Part shown: one piece after another, positions 1 through 12,085 of the stretch
Position numbering within the stretch: position 1 is the stretch's first letter
Layout of the letters: each line of letters begins with the position of its first letter
DNA from: Hericium rajendrae
Lineage: Eukaryota > Basidiomycota > Agaricomycetes > Russulales > Hericiaceae
NCBI GenBank assembly: GCA_033439255.1
Contig: CM065880.1
Coordinates: 3,100,001 to 3,164,000 of the forward strand
Length of the DNA stretch: 64,000 bases
Direction: 5' to 3'
Translations under genes and position numbers: made by a program
Notes under the pieces: model-generated
What the model was told of the DNA's origin: nothing
Databases searched by the model: none
What the model saw: the letters and a program-made list of their open reading frames with translations, nothing else

Positions 1-756
1 CTGAAGCCACTCTGCCGATACAGCCCCTCGCCCTCGAGGCCACGGCGCTTCACAGGGACGCCTGTTCTGGATGTCTATGCCGTGGTTTCAGGTTCGTTAT
101 CCTCCTAGTGTAGTAGTGAACCATCTTACAGTCCAAAGGGTAAAGCCATTCGGTTGTGTGTCATGCCATAATGTGTAAAGTACAAGTTCGGTGAGTAACG
201 CGATCGAATCTGCAGTGGGGTTGGAGATACAGTAACTTACCTGTGGATCCAAGATGGCATCGATTAGGCAGTATTAGGCTACCTTCTAGCCTCCATGGAA
301 GTTCATCGTGTCCTGACCTGCCAAAAATACATCTTTTGCGAGCATAGCATTTGGACGTCCGAGTCAGAGACTCAACTTGAAGGTGGGCGTAGTGAGATAC
401 GTGGCGGAGCGTACGGTACATAGGCTCGGCCTTCGCCGAATCGCTGCCCTTGAAAGGGCACCGGCGATCCGGACCACCGTAACGACGGCGCGTCACGACT
501 GCCGAAATTTGTCTTCAACTTGATACCACACTTACTGCGACTCTCCTCCATTTTCTTTATAATAAAGGAGGACGTGCGTCCCTGCGATCAGGAATAGTCA
601 ACAACATGTATAGCAGGGCATTCGCAGACATAGAGGTCATTACAGTCCACATTAACAGACTGAGCAACGAGAAAAGCATAGCAGACAAGAAGGAGCAAGT
701 CTGCAAAGTAGACGATGAGTGGGAAAACAACGAGAAAACATCACACACTAAAGCTG
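1..756. other. No gene recognised
   Basis: Short overlapping frames on both strands show no family motif, no convincing splice chain and no signal peptide. I see no repeat or RNA gene here. It may be the 3' flank of the small gene at 757-1335 plus intergenic DNA. Confidence 0.4.
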
Positions 757-1335
757 TCAGGTATAGCAATACATATAGTAATCAAGTTGTACATCAGCAC
801 CGTCGAAAGAAAGGTCGGTTGCATTGGACTTGAGCGACGAATGGAGCGACGCTGACGATGCAGACACCGACGACCCCTCAAACACACGCGCATGACCGGG
901 CCTCAATACGATGGGTAATGCAGCGACGGGCGCGAGCCGATGGCTTCCCACCATGGACGCGCCGGCAGCAAAACTACGGGCGAAGGCGCGTTCGACGAAC
1001 ATGATTTCTGTCGGTAAACGGGGACGACGGATTCCGAGGGCGTTCTGTCTCCGAGCGCCTGGAGCATGACGACAACGCCAGCTACGATGCTCGGCGAAGA
1101 GGAAGAGGCAGAGTGTGAGAACGATGAATGTGATTGGCGACATCGGTGAGTCTACTTCTACCTACCGCGATGACGAGGGCGTACTGAATGCAGTCGTGCC
1201 GACGACAGCGATCCTGACAGTCGGGACGGATGCCTGGTGATCGACTACTATGTCATGCACAAGCCCTGGTGCAGCAAGTACGGTCTCGGGCCCGAGGAAA
1301 ATAGCGAGGGCTGCAAGGAGAGCGAGTGTGTGCAT
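757..1335 (-). CDS. Candidate small secreted protein (two exons)
   Basis: Exon 1 runs 1335-1166 and exon 2 runs 1081-757. The intron 1165-1082 has GT-AG ends, and the phase-2 join keeps the frame open for about 164 residues. The N-terminus MHTLALLAALAIFLGPETVL followed by Ala-Ala-Pro looks like a cleavable signal peptide, so secretion is likely if the gene is real. The rest is rich in Arg, Ala and Ser with no domain I know. A long frame inside exon 2 also starts with a hydrophobic run (codons from 1143), but that run would lie in the intron under this model. No function is assigned. Secreted orphans of this size are common in basidiomycetes, but the call depends on one intron and the signal peptide alone. 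Confidence 0.38.
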
Positions 1336-2812
1336 GGTACTGCTGCAGATGGGTGAAAGCGAAGGTTTGTGTCGGATAATTATTGCTGCCCTGCATCACA
1401 CAGAGCCTTTACTTAAGTGGAGGAGGGCGAGGACGAGAGGAGGTGCCCGAGCATAGCCCTTGGTGGCCAATAATCTTCGATAAGTACCTCCCCGCGTCGC
1501 CGAGTTGAGGCTTCCGTACTTATAACATGATAAGAGCCCATTCTTCCTGCTCGGTCTCGGGTACGGCAGTGGCACGGCGCCTCGAGGTTAACAGTGACAC
1601 CCTTCTCCGACAGGCAACGGAAGCGCCGCACAAAGTTAGCACAGGGCTGCAAGTGCTGTAAAACCGCCGAGGGCCTTGTCACTGCATATCCCCGAGCGCC
1701 CGAGCTGCAATCAAGCTGTGTTGCTGCCCTAGAGCATCCATGTGAGGTCCGCTCCTTGACCGACAAGATACTTACCTTCCGTACAGAGCTAGCACAAACA
1801 AAGGAGTATGGCAGGCTTCTGTCGGACGCTTCGAAGGTACTCGGCTTTCGTCCATCCCGTGTTGTGAACTTGAAAGTCTGGGCCTGATTCATTGATCTTC
1901 CAAGCTATATCATAGAAGAGACCGCTGGAATGTACGGTATACATAGCCGTCACTTCAAGTCGCTGTGAACCATACGCCACAGATAGTTGTTCCAATAACA
2001 TGGCGCACGCAGATCAGAAGGTACTTGTTTGTATCACGCCTGCCGGAAAGAATCATCGTGGGGAAGAGTATTTGAGATGAACTTAGGAATCGATGCTGCC
2101 TTATCCAAAGCTGTCCACTGGAACGCGGCGAAACATTGAGCAACGGATCAGCGGATAATGATATTGTAGTGTACGTATCGATGATGCATAATCCAGATGG
2201 GAAATGTATGAGAACAGGCGGCGCTCAGATGAAAAAGAAAGCATTGTTACATATCAGTGGTCCGCGTCCTGGCCCTGCGATTGCTCAATGGTCGCTGAGC
2301 TCGCGTCACCATGCCGTGCAGTAGTTGACAGCGTATGCAGATATGACAGGGCCGCACTCCCATCGTGAGAGAACCGTTGCTTGCCAAGCGAATATGCCGA
2401 AGCAGAGCAGTTCGTTGAGAGTCCTTGAGCGCATCCACGGGAGAAATTCCACCGCACGAGACATGGTCACCCAAGACTGGAAGTCGCATCAGGAAGTCGC
2501 ACTACCTTAGTTGGTTGAGCCTTGCTACCTGCGCAGCGTCGATTAGATTTTGGTCGCCTAGGACGCTACGTAACGGACTCTCGCCTGCGACAAAATCTCT
2601 ATTCACACCAAGGCAGGAGGCCTATCGATGTCGTCCGGACTGAATACTGAGCAAAATGGCAACAGCTACCGGACCCGATCTGAAACCGGGAAACCCATGA
2701 AAGTATGCATTTACGTGTATGTTGCAAAGTAAATCAATGGTACATATCGATGATTCAGATCTGCGACATCACAGCCGTTGTCCCATTCTACCTGGTCCAT
2801 TCTATGGTTGAA
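1336..2812. other. Intergenic, no gene recognised
   Basis: Frames at 1413-1892 (-) and 1594-1887 (+) overlap and neither resembles a known family. The stretch should contain the promoter of the 757-1335 gene and the terminator of thioredoxin reductase. No repeat family member is visible. Confidence 0.4.
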
Positions 2813-4199
2813 CTACTCCTCGGCGAGCTCCTCCTCCTCCGCGACCATCTTCTCGACCTCGAGCGCGGCCATGCAGCCACTGCCTGCGCTCGTGATCGCC
2901 TGGCGGTAGCGCTTGTCCTGGACATCGCCCGCCGCGAACACGCCGCGCACCGACGTCTGCGTCGTGCCCGGCACCGTGATGATGTACCCGTCGGCGTCCG
3001 TCTGCAGCTGGTCCCGCACAAGCGACGTCGCCGGCTCGTGCCCGATCGCGTAGAACAGGCCGTTCACGGGCAGGTCCGACTCCTCGTTCGTTGCAATGTT
3101 CCGAATGCGCAGGTTGTTCAGCAGGTCGCCGTCGCCTTGGCATTCAGTCGCGACCGTGTTCCAGAGGACCGTCTGCGCACGTGAGCAGGCGTTGCATAGA
3201 GAGCAGAAAGAAGTCTCACGATCTTGGGGTTGTGCAGAAGACGCTTCGCCATGATTTTCGAGGCGCGCAGCTCGCTGCGGCGCACGAGCACGTACACGTG
3301 CGAACCGTATTTCGTCAGATCTGATTCACGTCAGACAAGATCGCAACCACGGGAAAGAGAACCCACAAGTTGCTTCCTCGGCCGCGGAATCACCGCCACC
3401 AATGACCGCAAGCGGCTTGTTGCGGAAGATGGGCACGGCGCCATCGCACACGGCGCACGCGCTGATCCCGCTCTGCCAGTACGTTTCCTCGCCCTTGAGA
3501 CCGAGGCGTTTCGCAGACGCGCCGGTCGCGAGAATAATCGTATCGGCCGTCTCGGGCTCGTCGTTCTCCTGGTATTCGCGCCAGTAGCGGAAGGGGCGGC
3601 GGCTCAGGTCGAGCTTTGCGACCGTCTCCGTGATGATGCGCGTACCGAAGCGGAGGGACTGTGCGCGAAATTTGTCCATGAGCTCGGGGCCGAGGACGCC
3701 GGTCGGGAAGCCGGGAAAGTTTTCGACATCCGTCGTCGTCGTGAGCTGGCCGCCCGCGGCAAAGCCGTTCGCCATGAAACCCTCGAAGAGGACTGGGTTC
3801 AGGTTCGCGCGCGCGAGGTAGATCGCGGCGGTGTGGCCAGCGGGACCTGAGCCGATAATCACCTGATGTCGAGATGGTGCATTAGCGTGGAGAAAATACG
3901 CGCAGAAGAATAGATCGAGTGCCGCGATATGAGATCGCTTTCAGTAGGAAGAGAGGATACGAATGTAATTCCAAGCGAGACAGCGATACACGCCCTCCGC
4001 TGGTTGTCCTCTGCCATCTGCTAATTGCTCAGCCTCCTGGCCTGTGATTAAAGCCCTGCTCGCTCCCCGGCCCATTATTTCACCACGAAGCACGATAAAC
4101 CAGTTCTAATTATGAGAGGGTTTCACTCACCACTCTCGAATGCATCTTAGAGCTCTGTCCTTCCTTTCCGCTCACACCGTTCACCGCAGTCGGAGCCAT
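2813..4199 (-). CDS. trr1: Thioredoxin reductase (NADPH), low-molecular-weight type
   Basis: Four exons (4199-4131, 3862-3367, 3320-3220, 3172-2813) joined by GT-AG introns encode about 341 residues. That is close to fungal cytosolic thioredoxin reductase plus a short N-terminal extension. Visible landmarks are the FAD-binding [11 protein letters not shown] near residue 25, the redox-active C159-A-V-C162, the NADPH-binding [11 protein letters not shown], and the C-terminal FAD motif [10 protein letters not shown]. The start MAPTAVNG was chosen because splicing it gives the conserved joint Val-Val-Ile-Ile-Gly-Ser-Gly. Family knowledge: a homodimeric flavoprotein that moves electrons from NADPH to thioredoxin for oxidative defence and DNA-precursor synthesis. 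The first intron (268 nt) is long for this window. All key residues are present, so the gene should be functional. Confidence 0.96.
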
Positions 4200-6036
4200 A
4201 GCGCGATCGGAGGCAGGTTTCGTGTGTACAAATGCTGCCAGAGATAGAGATGAAGAGAAGACCGTCCTGAGGACGCGGGGATATCTTGCAAACAGGATCG
4301 AAATGGTGAGAGGAAGAGGTGGAGAAAACAAAATCAAGAGCAGAAGGGAATTTCGGAGGAGAATAGCTTCGCACGTGCCCAATATTGCTAAGAAACTGCC
4401 AGATTGCTAAGGAATACGGTCCCGTGATACCTCACTTAGGTATGTCGCTCTCACGCTCACCCAGTCTGGGAACAGCTGGACAGTTCAGGAAACTCTTGCT
4501 ACTCGCCGACCATTCGTGCAGCACCTAGCTAGCCTTGACTTTTGTTCGCAATACGTTCCACCAGGCTCTAACTTCTAGTGTCATCATCAAGTTCTGATAT
4601 ATTTGAACGCACAGTCGTGAGATCGAGGCATGCGGACCAACTATCCTCTGCGATGTCGGCCGTCGGCAGCTCGGCCGCTTTCCCAATCTGACGAAACCAC
4701 CGCATTGCCGCGGAATGCCTCTCAAAAAGCATCCAGATGAAGGATCCTTGTGTATGATGGGTATTCTGCAGTCTTGCGTCTTCACTGATCCTGCAGTTTT
4801 CTCACATGCTACACAGTCTCGTCGTCACACCTAGGGGACACATTGGTTGTGCTTAAATTCGTCAAGGCGAGTTACGTCGTAATGTGGGTTAACCATAATG
4901 TCCTCTCGCTTTTCACTGCATTTATTGCCGTCGCTACTCACTTCTCCAGCCTCATTTAATGACGAATTATGCCATCAGCATTTGCGATCAGGCCTATGTA
5001 CCCCCACGTTCATCCATCATTTTCATGCGTGCGCTTCTCGTCGTGCATATCTTTCGGCTCGGTCAAGCGAATGGACTGCAGCATGATTCTGAGAGGAAAG
5101 TCGAAAAAGAGAAGCTCAAGCCTCGAGGCGACTTACCTCCAGCCACGAGGCTTACGTACCTGACTATGCATGCACGTATTTTCCTGTTGGTCCATTGTGC
5201 CGCATAATTAATGGCTAGTATCGCGTTTGGTGGGCCTTTTGGAGTTTAGCCCGAAGAGTTCTGACATTTCAGTAGGTCATCAAAACGTATGAACGCTGCA
5301 GGGAAGTTGATGAATATCCCGACAAAACTGCCTTGAGTACCAGAGTCGGGTATCTTAACTTCTCTGCACCGTCCAGGCACCTCGTCTTCTTTGATGCACA
5401 TCGCCGTAATCAACGGGATTCTGCATGCTTGCTGAAGTTCGTCCGAGCACAGAACTGCATATCTCGCGAGTCCTAGCAGGGTCGATAATGACCTGAGCCT
5501 GAGCGCCGATGGACCTTTTACGCGCCGCGAGGAGGATCGCTTTATCAGCCAATTCAAGGGCGCGAGAACATATCCAGTGCGTCCCACGTTTTTTTAATTT
5601 TCTCCAGCCGCCTACGAGATGGTCAGACGCCCAGCGGCCTTTGGATTTTAGCCGTGCTACCGCATCGTTGGGAGTGTCTGACTGCCTTCGTCCCTCCATC
5701 ATGAAATTAGCGTCATTTCTTTGGTCGTGGCGTAAGCAGATGGGCGGAATTTTGCTCCTTCTTCCACTTATTTCTTACATCAAGACCCGTACTATTATTT
5801 TTAAGGAAACGTGTGTACTTGCCAACGGAACGCATTCTTGCCATATCCATGTTGGACCACGTATATTGCATATCCCCTGAAATTTCCCTATCCAGTTGGA
5901 CCAGGGCCTCACTGCAGGTTGGCCAACACGCACAATCTGTGGGTGTTCCTTTCTTACATAAATCCAGTCCGTCGTACTTAAAAGCGACATTGCGTCGTCT
6001 CCCATCTTCAAACCCGCCCTCTCCTTCATTTCAAGA
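4200..6036. other. Intergenic region between divergent genes
   Basis: This 1.8 kb lies between the divergent thioredoxin reductase and aldehyde dehydrogenase starts and must hold both promoters. Frames at 5246-5702 (-) and 5509-5880 (+) overlap each other, and I could not link either to a family or to a splice chain. No RNA gene or repeat was recognised. Confidence 0.4.
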
Positions 6037-7944
6037 ATGAACACCACCTCACACGCCCCCGCGCTCGCAGCGGACGCCGTCCCATTCGTCCCCCTCATCA
6101 TCGACGGTAAACGCCGGCCCGCAAGCGCCAATGCAACTTTCCCCGTCTTCAGCTCCTACACGAACAAGCTCGTGAGCACGTCCGCAGCAGCGTCGCGCGA
6201 GGACGCGCGCGCAGCGATCGAGTCGGCTCAGCGCGCGTTCGCCGGATGGGAAGCGACGCCGGCGCACGTGCGGCGCGACATCTTTCTGCGCGCGGCGACG
6301 ATCATGGAGGGCGAGAGCTGGGCGGCGCGAGTACGGGACGCGATGGTGAAGGAGACGAGCAGCACCGCGCCATGGCAGGGATACAACACGCTTTCGGCGC
6401 CGAACGTCGTGCGCGCATTCGCGGCAATGGCGAACGAGCTCCGGGGCGAGACGTTCGCAAGCGTGGTGGCCGGCGGCAAGGTGTTCATCCAGCGGCGCGG
6501 GTGCGGTGTCGTGTACGTCTCGCCGTCTTTCTTATCGATGCAGCTTGTGGACCGTGCGCTGTAGGTACTCGATCTGCCCGTGGAACTCGCCCGTGACGCT
6601 CACCCTCCGCGGAGTGGTCGTCCCGCTCATATGCGGAAACACGGTCGTGCTGCGACCGTCCGAATACAGTCCACTCTCCCAATTGCTCGTCGTCGAGGCG
6701 TTCCAGGAGGTATGCCCCAGCGCGCTTCTGTCAGAACTGGAGTCTGGACTAATCATGGCGCTCCTGCTAGGCTGGTCTTCCTGCGGGCGTTCTCAACTTC
6801 CTCCCGATGTCGCGCGAAGACACGCCTGCATTGACGCCCGAGATCATAGCGCATCCGTACGTAAAGAAGATCACTGTATGTCCCCGGGTTCGCGACTTCT
6901 CCGAAGTCGTGTTTTGCTTATCGGTCGTCGGTCACAGTTCACAGTTCACGGGGAGCGATGTCGTCGGCAAGATCCTGGCAGCGGAGGCCAGCCGGTACCT
7001 GAAGCCGTGCGTCCTCGAGCTGGGCGGCAAGTCGCCCGCGATCGTACGTAGTTTTTACGACGCACATCGACATACACTCACATGCGCGCGCAGGTCATGG
7101 AGGACGCAGACATCGCGCAGGCGGTACGCGGAATCCTGCTCGGCGGGCTCATGAACGCAGGCCAGATCTGCATGTCGACTGAGCGCATCCTCGTGCACCG
7201 CACAGTCGCGCCGAAACTCATCGCGGGCCTCAAGACACGCCTCGCACAGCTCGAGTGGGCAGCGGGCGACCCGGTGCGGTCGTTCTTGCCGCCGCTGTTC
7301 TCAGAGGCGAGCGCGGAGAACGTGCGCGGGATGATCCAGGAGGCGGTTGCTGCGGGAGCGAAGGTGCTGCTTGGTGACGGGACGCGGCGTGGCGCGATCG
7401 TGCAGCCGCACCTTGTCGCGGGCATGCGTCCGGGCATGCGCCTCTGGGAGCGGGAGACGTTTGGGCCGGGTGAGTCCTCTCGCTCTTCGTGGACCGTATT
7501 GGTCGCTCACGGCGTGCAGTAATGGTGATTGCGGAGTTTGATACCGTGCAGGAGGCGGTCGATCTCGCGAATGCGTCAGAGTATACGTTGACGTCTTCGA
7601 TCTGGACGAAAGATCTTTATAATGCTATGAACATCGCAGCGCAAATACGTGCCGGTAAGTCCACGCATACGTGTTTCTGACCATAATATGTTGGTTTAAC
7701 GGATGGACTGCACTAGCCGCAGCTAACATAAATGGGCCGACCTTGCACACGGAGCTGTTGAACGGCAACGCAGGACTGGGGTACGTCATTTTTACAAGCT
7801 GTGTATCCTTGTGTATTTAATAGGGCTGACATTGGTAACAGAGGTGCAAGCGGCTACGGTCGATTCGATGTCGAGCATTTCACCGACCGTCGTATGATCG
7901 TGCTGCACCCCCCAGAACGGTCGTATCCCATTGCACGTCTGTGA
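6037..7944 (+). CDS. Aldehyde dehydrogenase (NAD(P)+ dependent)
   Basis: Eight exons (6037-6512, 6565-6709, 6771-6875, 6945-7043, 7094-7469, 7520-7654, 7717-7780, 7842-7944) sum to 1503 nt, or 500 residues, the normal family length. All introns are 50-70 nt with GT-AG ends. The catalytic Cys301 lies in GQICMSTER and the general base Glu267 in LELGGKSP. The CPWNSP segment supplies the conserved Asn, FTGSDVVGK is the cofactor-loop region, and FGP precedes the fifth intron. Family knowledge: oxidises aldehydes to acids with NAD(P)+. The overall pattern resembles fungal salicylaldehyde/vanillin-type dehydrogenases, so an aromatic aldehyde substrate is an inference. No targeting peptide is evident, so it is probably cytosolic. 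Two alcohol dehydrogenases follow on the same strand. Confidence 0.93.
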
Positions 7945-9014
7945 GTGTGAATGCCCGACTCTACTATGCTCGTCCATTAGGACTTTTTTCTGCGAGGATC
8001 ATGATGTTGTGCCGTTGTTGTTGTACATGTGTTTCATTACTACAGCTTGTTGTTGTACTCCTGGTGTACTTGATGGGTCGCAGTCTACCACTTGATACGA
8101 TGCTGTTTACGTAGTACAGTTCACGATTCGAGGCGGCTAGCCTCAATGCTATGATGACCGTTGACGACTTGTTTTTTGAAACCCTAACCCGAAGTCTACC
8201 CTATAGAAAGCTGGCGCGGGTTCGACGGCAACTCGAGTCTTGCAACCTCCTGCAACTGACAAATTGTACTCATTTCCCAAGTGCCAACATCATTTAGCAT
8301 GCCCACAGATCTCGACGAAATCATTTGGCTTATGTTCCTATTTCCGCAGTAGAATCTGACCAGCATGGCTGATTAACGGCTATAGATGTGGACCTTTTCT
8401 TCGACGCGACGCACAGTCATTTTCGCACCAGGATGGATGGGGATAGGGATCCGACCCTTTTCAAACTGTGGCAGAAGAAAAGACGGAAGGAATGAGACAA
8501 AACTTTCTTATGCAGCAGAGGGACACGCAAAACATGCACTGTACTGTATCCGGGTCGAGGACTCCCGATCAACGTTGGAACGGAAAAATGTCGACGTTCT
8601 TTGGACGTTCTCATGCTTCGAACAGTATAGGAAGCACTCATTCTCTCAGGTGGACATCGATTGTTGCCAAAGGCAGCACGTCGCTAATGTTTACTGGTTC
8701 ACCAAAAATTCGGTTGCGCAAGATCGACTCCTATTCCGTGAATCAAATTAGCCAGGACGAGTGGCTGAACGTGGATCTGATCTTCGCACTTCGACTGACC
8801 AACAGTGGTCTTCGAATGTGGGGCAATCACCTCCTCCAATCTTGCGTTCGCGCAATCCTTTTCGGAGAGCGAGCGACCCCTGTACAGATGGGGGATGACG
8901 CACCTATTGCCAGACCGAGACAAAACCTTGGCACGGATCTATAAAGTCCAGGGCTCTTGATCGAGGTGGTGGCATTTGACCTCTACTCACCCGTGATACC
9001 GTTGCACTTGAGCG
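7945..9014. other. Intergenic region upstream of the first alcohol dehydrogenase
   Basis: Two overlapping plus-strand frames (8386-8751, 8468-8944) show no family motif and no splice signals giving a plausible protein. A short stretch near 8757-8782 resembles one near 10770-10796 upstream of the second alcohol dehydrogenase, which may be a remnant of the tandem duplication. Confidence 0.35.
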
Positions 9015-10236
9015 ATGACTTCGATGCCGACGATACCGAAAACCTACAGGGCCGGTGAGTCTCCCCGCACCAATCAGTCCAATCATCTGACTGACCGTCC
9101 GCAACAGTGTCCTGCCCCGGTTTGAATAGGGGTTTCGAGTTTGTTACCGTCCCTGTCCGCGATCCCAAACCCACCGAGCTCTTTCTTAAAGTGCTCGCGT
9201 CCGGAATCTGCAATTCGGACCACTTCCTGCTGGATGGGATGTGGCCAGGGATCTCATATCCCCGGATCCCGGGCCACGAAGTCATTGCACGCATCGTTTC
9301 GTTCGGTTCTGCTGTCGATCCCCGGGGACAGTACAAGGTCGGGGATGTGGTGGGCGTAGGTTGGAACGGCGGTTACTGCAGCATATGTCGTTTCTGCCGC
9401 AAGGGCGACTTCGCAGCCTGCGTCGAGCAGCCTGTAACTGGGTTCTCGCACGATGGCGGCCATGGCGAGTTCATGTACGCACCACAGAATGGTAAGCACC
9501 ACTCTTAGTTCTTCTTATATACTGAACTCAACATACTTTCTAGCCATCGTTACTCTCCCGGAAGACGCTTTCAAGAATTCGTCCTACGCCGAACTCGCCC
9601 CACTTCTCTGCGCGGGAGTCACTGTCTACGATGCGGTGCGCACTTCGCCGCACAAACCTGGAGACATCTGCGTTGTGCAAGGCATTGGCGGTCTTGGCCA
9701 TCTCGCTATTCAGTACGCGGTCAAGGTCGGCCTCAAGGTGTTTGCTGTCTCCTCCGGTCCTGCCAAGAAGGCTCTCGCAAAGTCGCTTGGCGCGTACGAG
9801 TATGTCGACTCGAAGCAGACCGACGTTGTACAGCATATCCAGTCGCACGGCGGCGCGAAGGTCATCATCTGCACAGCGCCGTCGTCGAAACAGATCAGCT
9901 CGATTATCCCCGCTGCTTCGCGGTATGGCGTCATCACACTTGTGAGCGCCGCGGTCGATGGGAACGTGGAAGTCTTCAATCCGTTCATGAACCTGCGGCG
10001 GGTTACGCTCCGTGGTTGGGCATGCGGTGCGGCGCATGATGCAGAGGATTGCGTACGGTTCTCTACCATGGCGAGTGAGTATTTGACCTACCTGCCCTTG
10101 ATGGCATCGCCTGATTTCTTGTTAAGACATCAAAGCAATGGTGCGGGAGTTTAAGCTCGAGGAGTTCAACGATGCATTCGAAGACATGGTTGCAGGCAAG
10201 CCTCAATTTCGGAATGTGCTTGTTTTCCCTGAATAG
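9015..10236 (+). CDS. Zinc-dependent alcohol dehydrogenase, tandem copy 1 (intact)
   Basis: Exons 9015-9054, 9108-9491, 9544-10074 and 10127-10236 give 354 residues, typical of medium-chain zinc alcohol dehydrogenases. Catalytic zinc ligands sit at Cys48 (SGICNSDH) and His70-Glu71 (GHEV). The structural zinc is set by Cys104, Cys107, Cys110 and Cys118. The Rossmann motif is GIGGLGHLAIQYA. The start MTSMPTIPKTY is supported by the matching start in the tandem copy. Family knowledge: NAD(P)H-linked interconversion of alcohols and aldehydes in the cytosol. The substrate cannot be read from sequence. It shares intron positions with the copy at 11052-15017, so the pair is a tandem duplication. An aldehyde dehydrogenase lies just upstream, which fits a shared alcohol-aldehyde-acid route (inference). 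Confidence 0.93.
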
Positions 10237-11051
10237 ATATCGATACTACTGTCACCCGGTAATTCCGTGTTGTCTTGTATGCTCGCGAACTCTCACAAAA
10301 TGCTAGATGGCCCTTGCATTATATCATCTCGTGTGACTGTCCTGGAACACTGCAGTCGACTACTGAAGGCATACCCAGAGTGTAAGAATCAAGTGGGATT
10401 CTGCTTGGAATCGCAAGTCGACGTGTGACCCTTTATCTGCCTCGCTTTGAACTCTAGCATGGCGAATAGAGGCACCCGTTTGGATCGGACATCGGCGAAA
10501 ACTCTTTTCCTCTTCACCTCTGTCCGCGCCTGGATCGGGCCATGGCTACAGATTTGGGCTATCTAACTTTGAGCATTGATCAGCGCTCAGTGCGCTGCAC
10601 GCGCACCAGACCTGTCGCTCGACTCCCCATCTCCTCTTTGCAAAAGTTGCGACACGTGCACGCGAAACATTTGCTCTGACCAACAGATTCGACTCGCGAT
10701 CAATGTTGGAGCGCTGATGGCTTCGGAAGCTTCGGTACTAGTAAGTATGTATAAGCACTGTTCTCTGCAGGCCAGGACGAACGGCGGAATGTGGATCTCA
10801 ACAATGGTCTCAGCGCTTCTACTGACAAATGTGCACAGACGATGCAGTAGCAATTATTAAGATCCTGTGTTTGCAGCGACGATCGTGCGTCTAGCTATGA
10901 CTCCCGTACGTGTCGTTGGACAGCGCCAGCGGTCTGATTGATATAGTGTCTTCGAAGTTCTCGAAGTTTTCGAACCTATAAAGGCCAGTGGTCCTCAGTG
11001 GGAGTCGACAACCCGTTCTTCGCCCACATCCTACACCAGTGCACTCAAGCC
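10237..11051. other. Intergenic region between the tandem alcohol dehydrogenases
   Basis: Holds the terminator of copy 1 and the promoter of copy 2. A 94-codon plus frame at 10576-10860 has an antisense twin (10587-10853) and no recognisable motif, so I do not call a gene. Confidence 0.4.
10951..10982 (+). promoter_or_regulatory. TATA box with heat-shock-element-like inverted GAA/TTC units
   Basis: TATAAA at 10977-10982 lies 70 bp before the ATG of alcohol dehydrogenase copy 2. Just upstream are three TTCGAA-like units (TTCGAAG, TTCTCGAAG, TTTTCGAA) that include the TTCnnGAA pattern bound by heat-shock factor. I do not see the same cluster before copy 1. Regulation by heat-shock factor is an inference. 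Confidence 0.35.
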
Positions 11052-11390
11052 ATGACTACTACTATACCAAAAACCTACAAGGCTGGTGAGTCTCGCTGCC
11101 CCAATCCGCCTACTTCGACTATTCGACTTACCATCCGCGGCAGTGTCCTGCCCCGGCGCAGGCAAGGGATGGGAGACCGTCACAGTCCCCGTACGCGATC
11201 CCAAGCCGACGGAGCTCTTCCTCAAAGTGCTTGCATCGGGCATCTGCAACTCGGACCACTTCGTCCTGGACGGCGCGTGGCCCGGCATCACATACCCCCG
11301 CATCACAGGCCACGAGGTCGTCGCGCGCGTCGTCGCGCTCGGCGCTGCCGTCGACCCGCGCGGGCGGTATCCCCGCTACCCTTTAGGGTA

Positions 11391-12085
11391 GTGGGTCTTA
11401 TAGCGACCCTAAACGTCCTTTCACTTTTGGCGCGAGAAAGAAAGTTTCATGGCTGTGCACCAGAGTCAACTCCGCTTCGGACAACGCCGTGTTATGTGCC
11501 CGTGACGCGTTCCGTGACAACACTCTTCAGCCTGCGTACTGTACGAGAAGTAGCTTTTGAGAACAAGGGCCATCCTATCGCCTCATAAACAGAACGTTGC
11601 CAACTTTCTAGGGATTGCTACGTGCCGACGGAGGAGATATTCTGCTTGAGTGACCCACAGACGTGACTCTTATGTAAGTATACAAACACAATCAAATACG
11701 GATGAAGCTGACTACTCGTAGTTCCAGTACGTCTCTCTCTTTTTCTCTTTCACTTCTCTTTCACTCTGCACGGCAACAATGTGCGCGTCGTCATCCTACA
11801 TCGCTGCCGCGGCGTCGAACGACGTGACTGGTGCGTTCGCTTTCTGTCGTTTGTAATTGTACGACATGCTGATTGTATTATGTGCTATCTCGTGTCGTCA
11901 CATCTCTGTGGTCGGACCCTCATGCTCGGCCGGGCGACTTGGCCTTCTGTCCTTACCGCATGCTGGCCTATGCGGGCATGTCTCATTCGCTTACCCATGT
12001 GGGTGCAAATATCAATTGTAAAGACATGCTGCTCGAAGATAACGACAATTTTTCCGCGAACGTGGATAATTTTCCCTCGTCGACA
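11391..12085. other. 5' part of the Helitron-like element, no clear gene
   Basis: Frames at 11781-12197 and 11873-12187 overlap and show no known motif. A pyrimidine-rich stretch at 11740-11770 precedes an ATG at 11779 that could open a short exon ending at a GT near 11830, but no downstream exon was found. Confidence 0.3.

Noticed and set aside
8757-10796. A short similar stretch upstream of both alcohol dehydrogenases, as proof of duplicated promoters
   Set aside because: Only about 25 bp match and the spacing to the genes differs; it could be chance. The tandem duplication is already shown by the coding exons.
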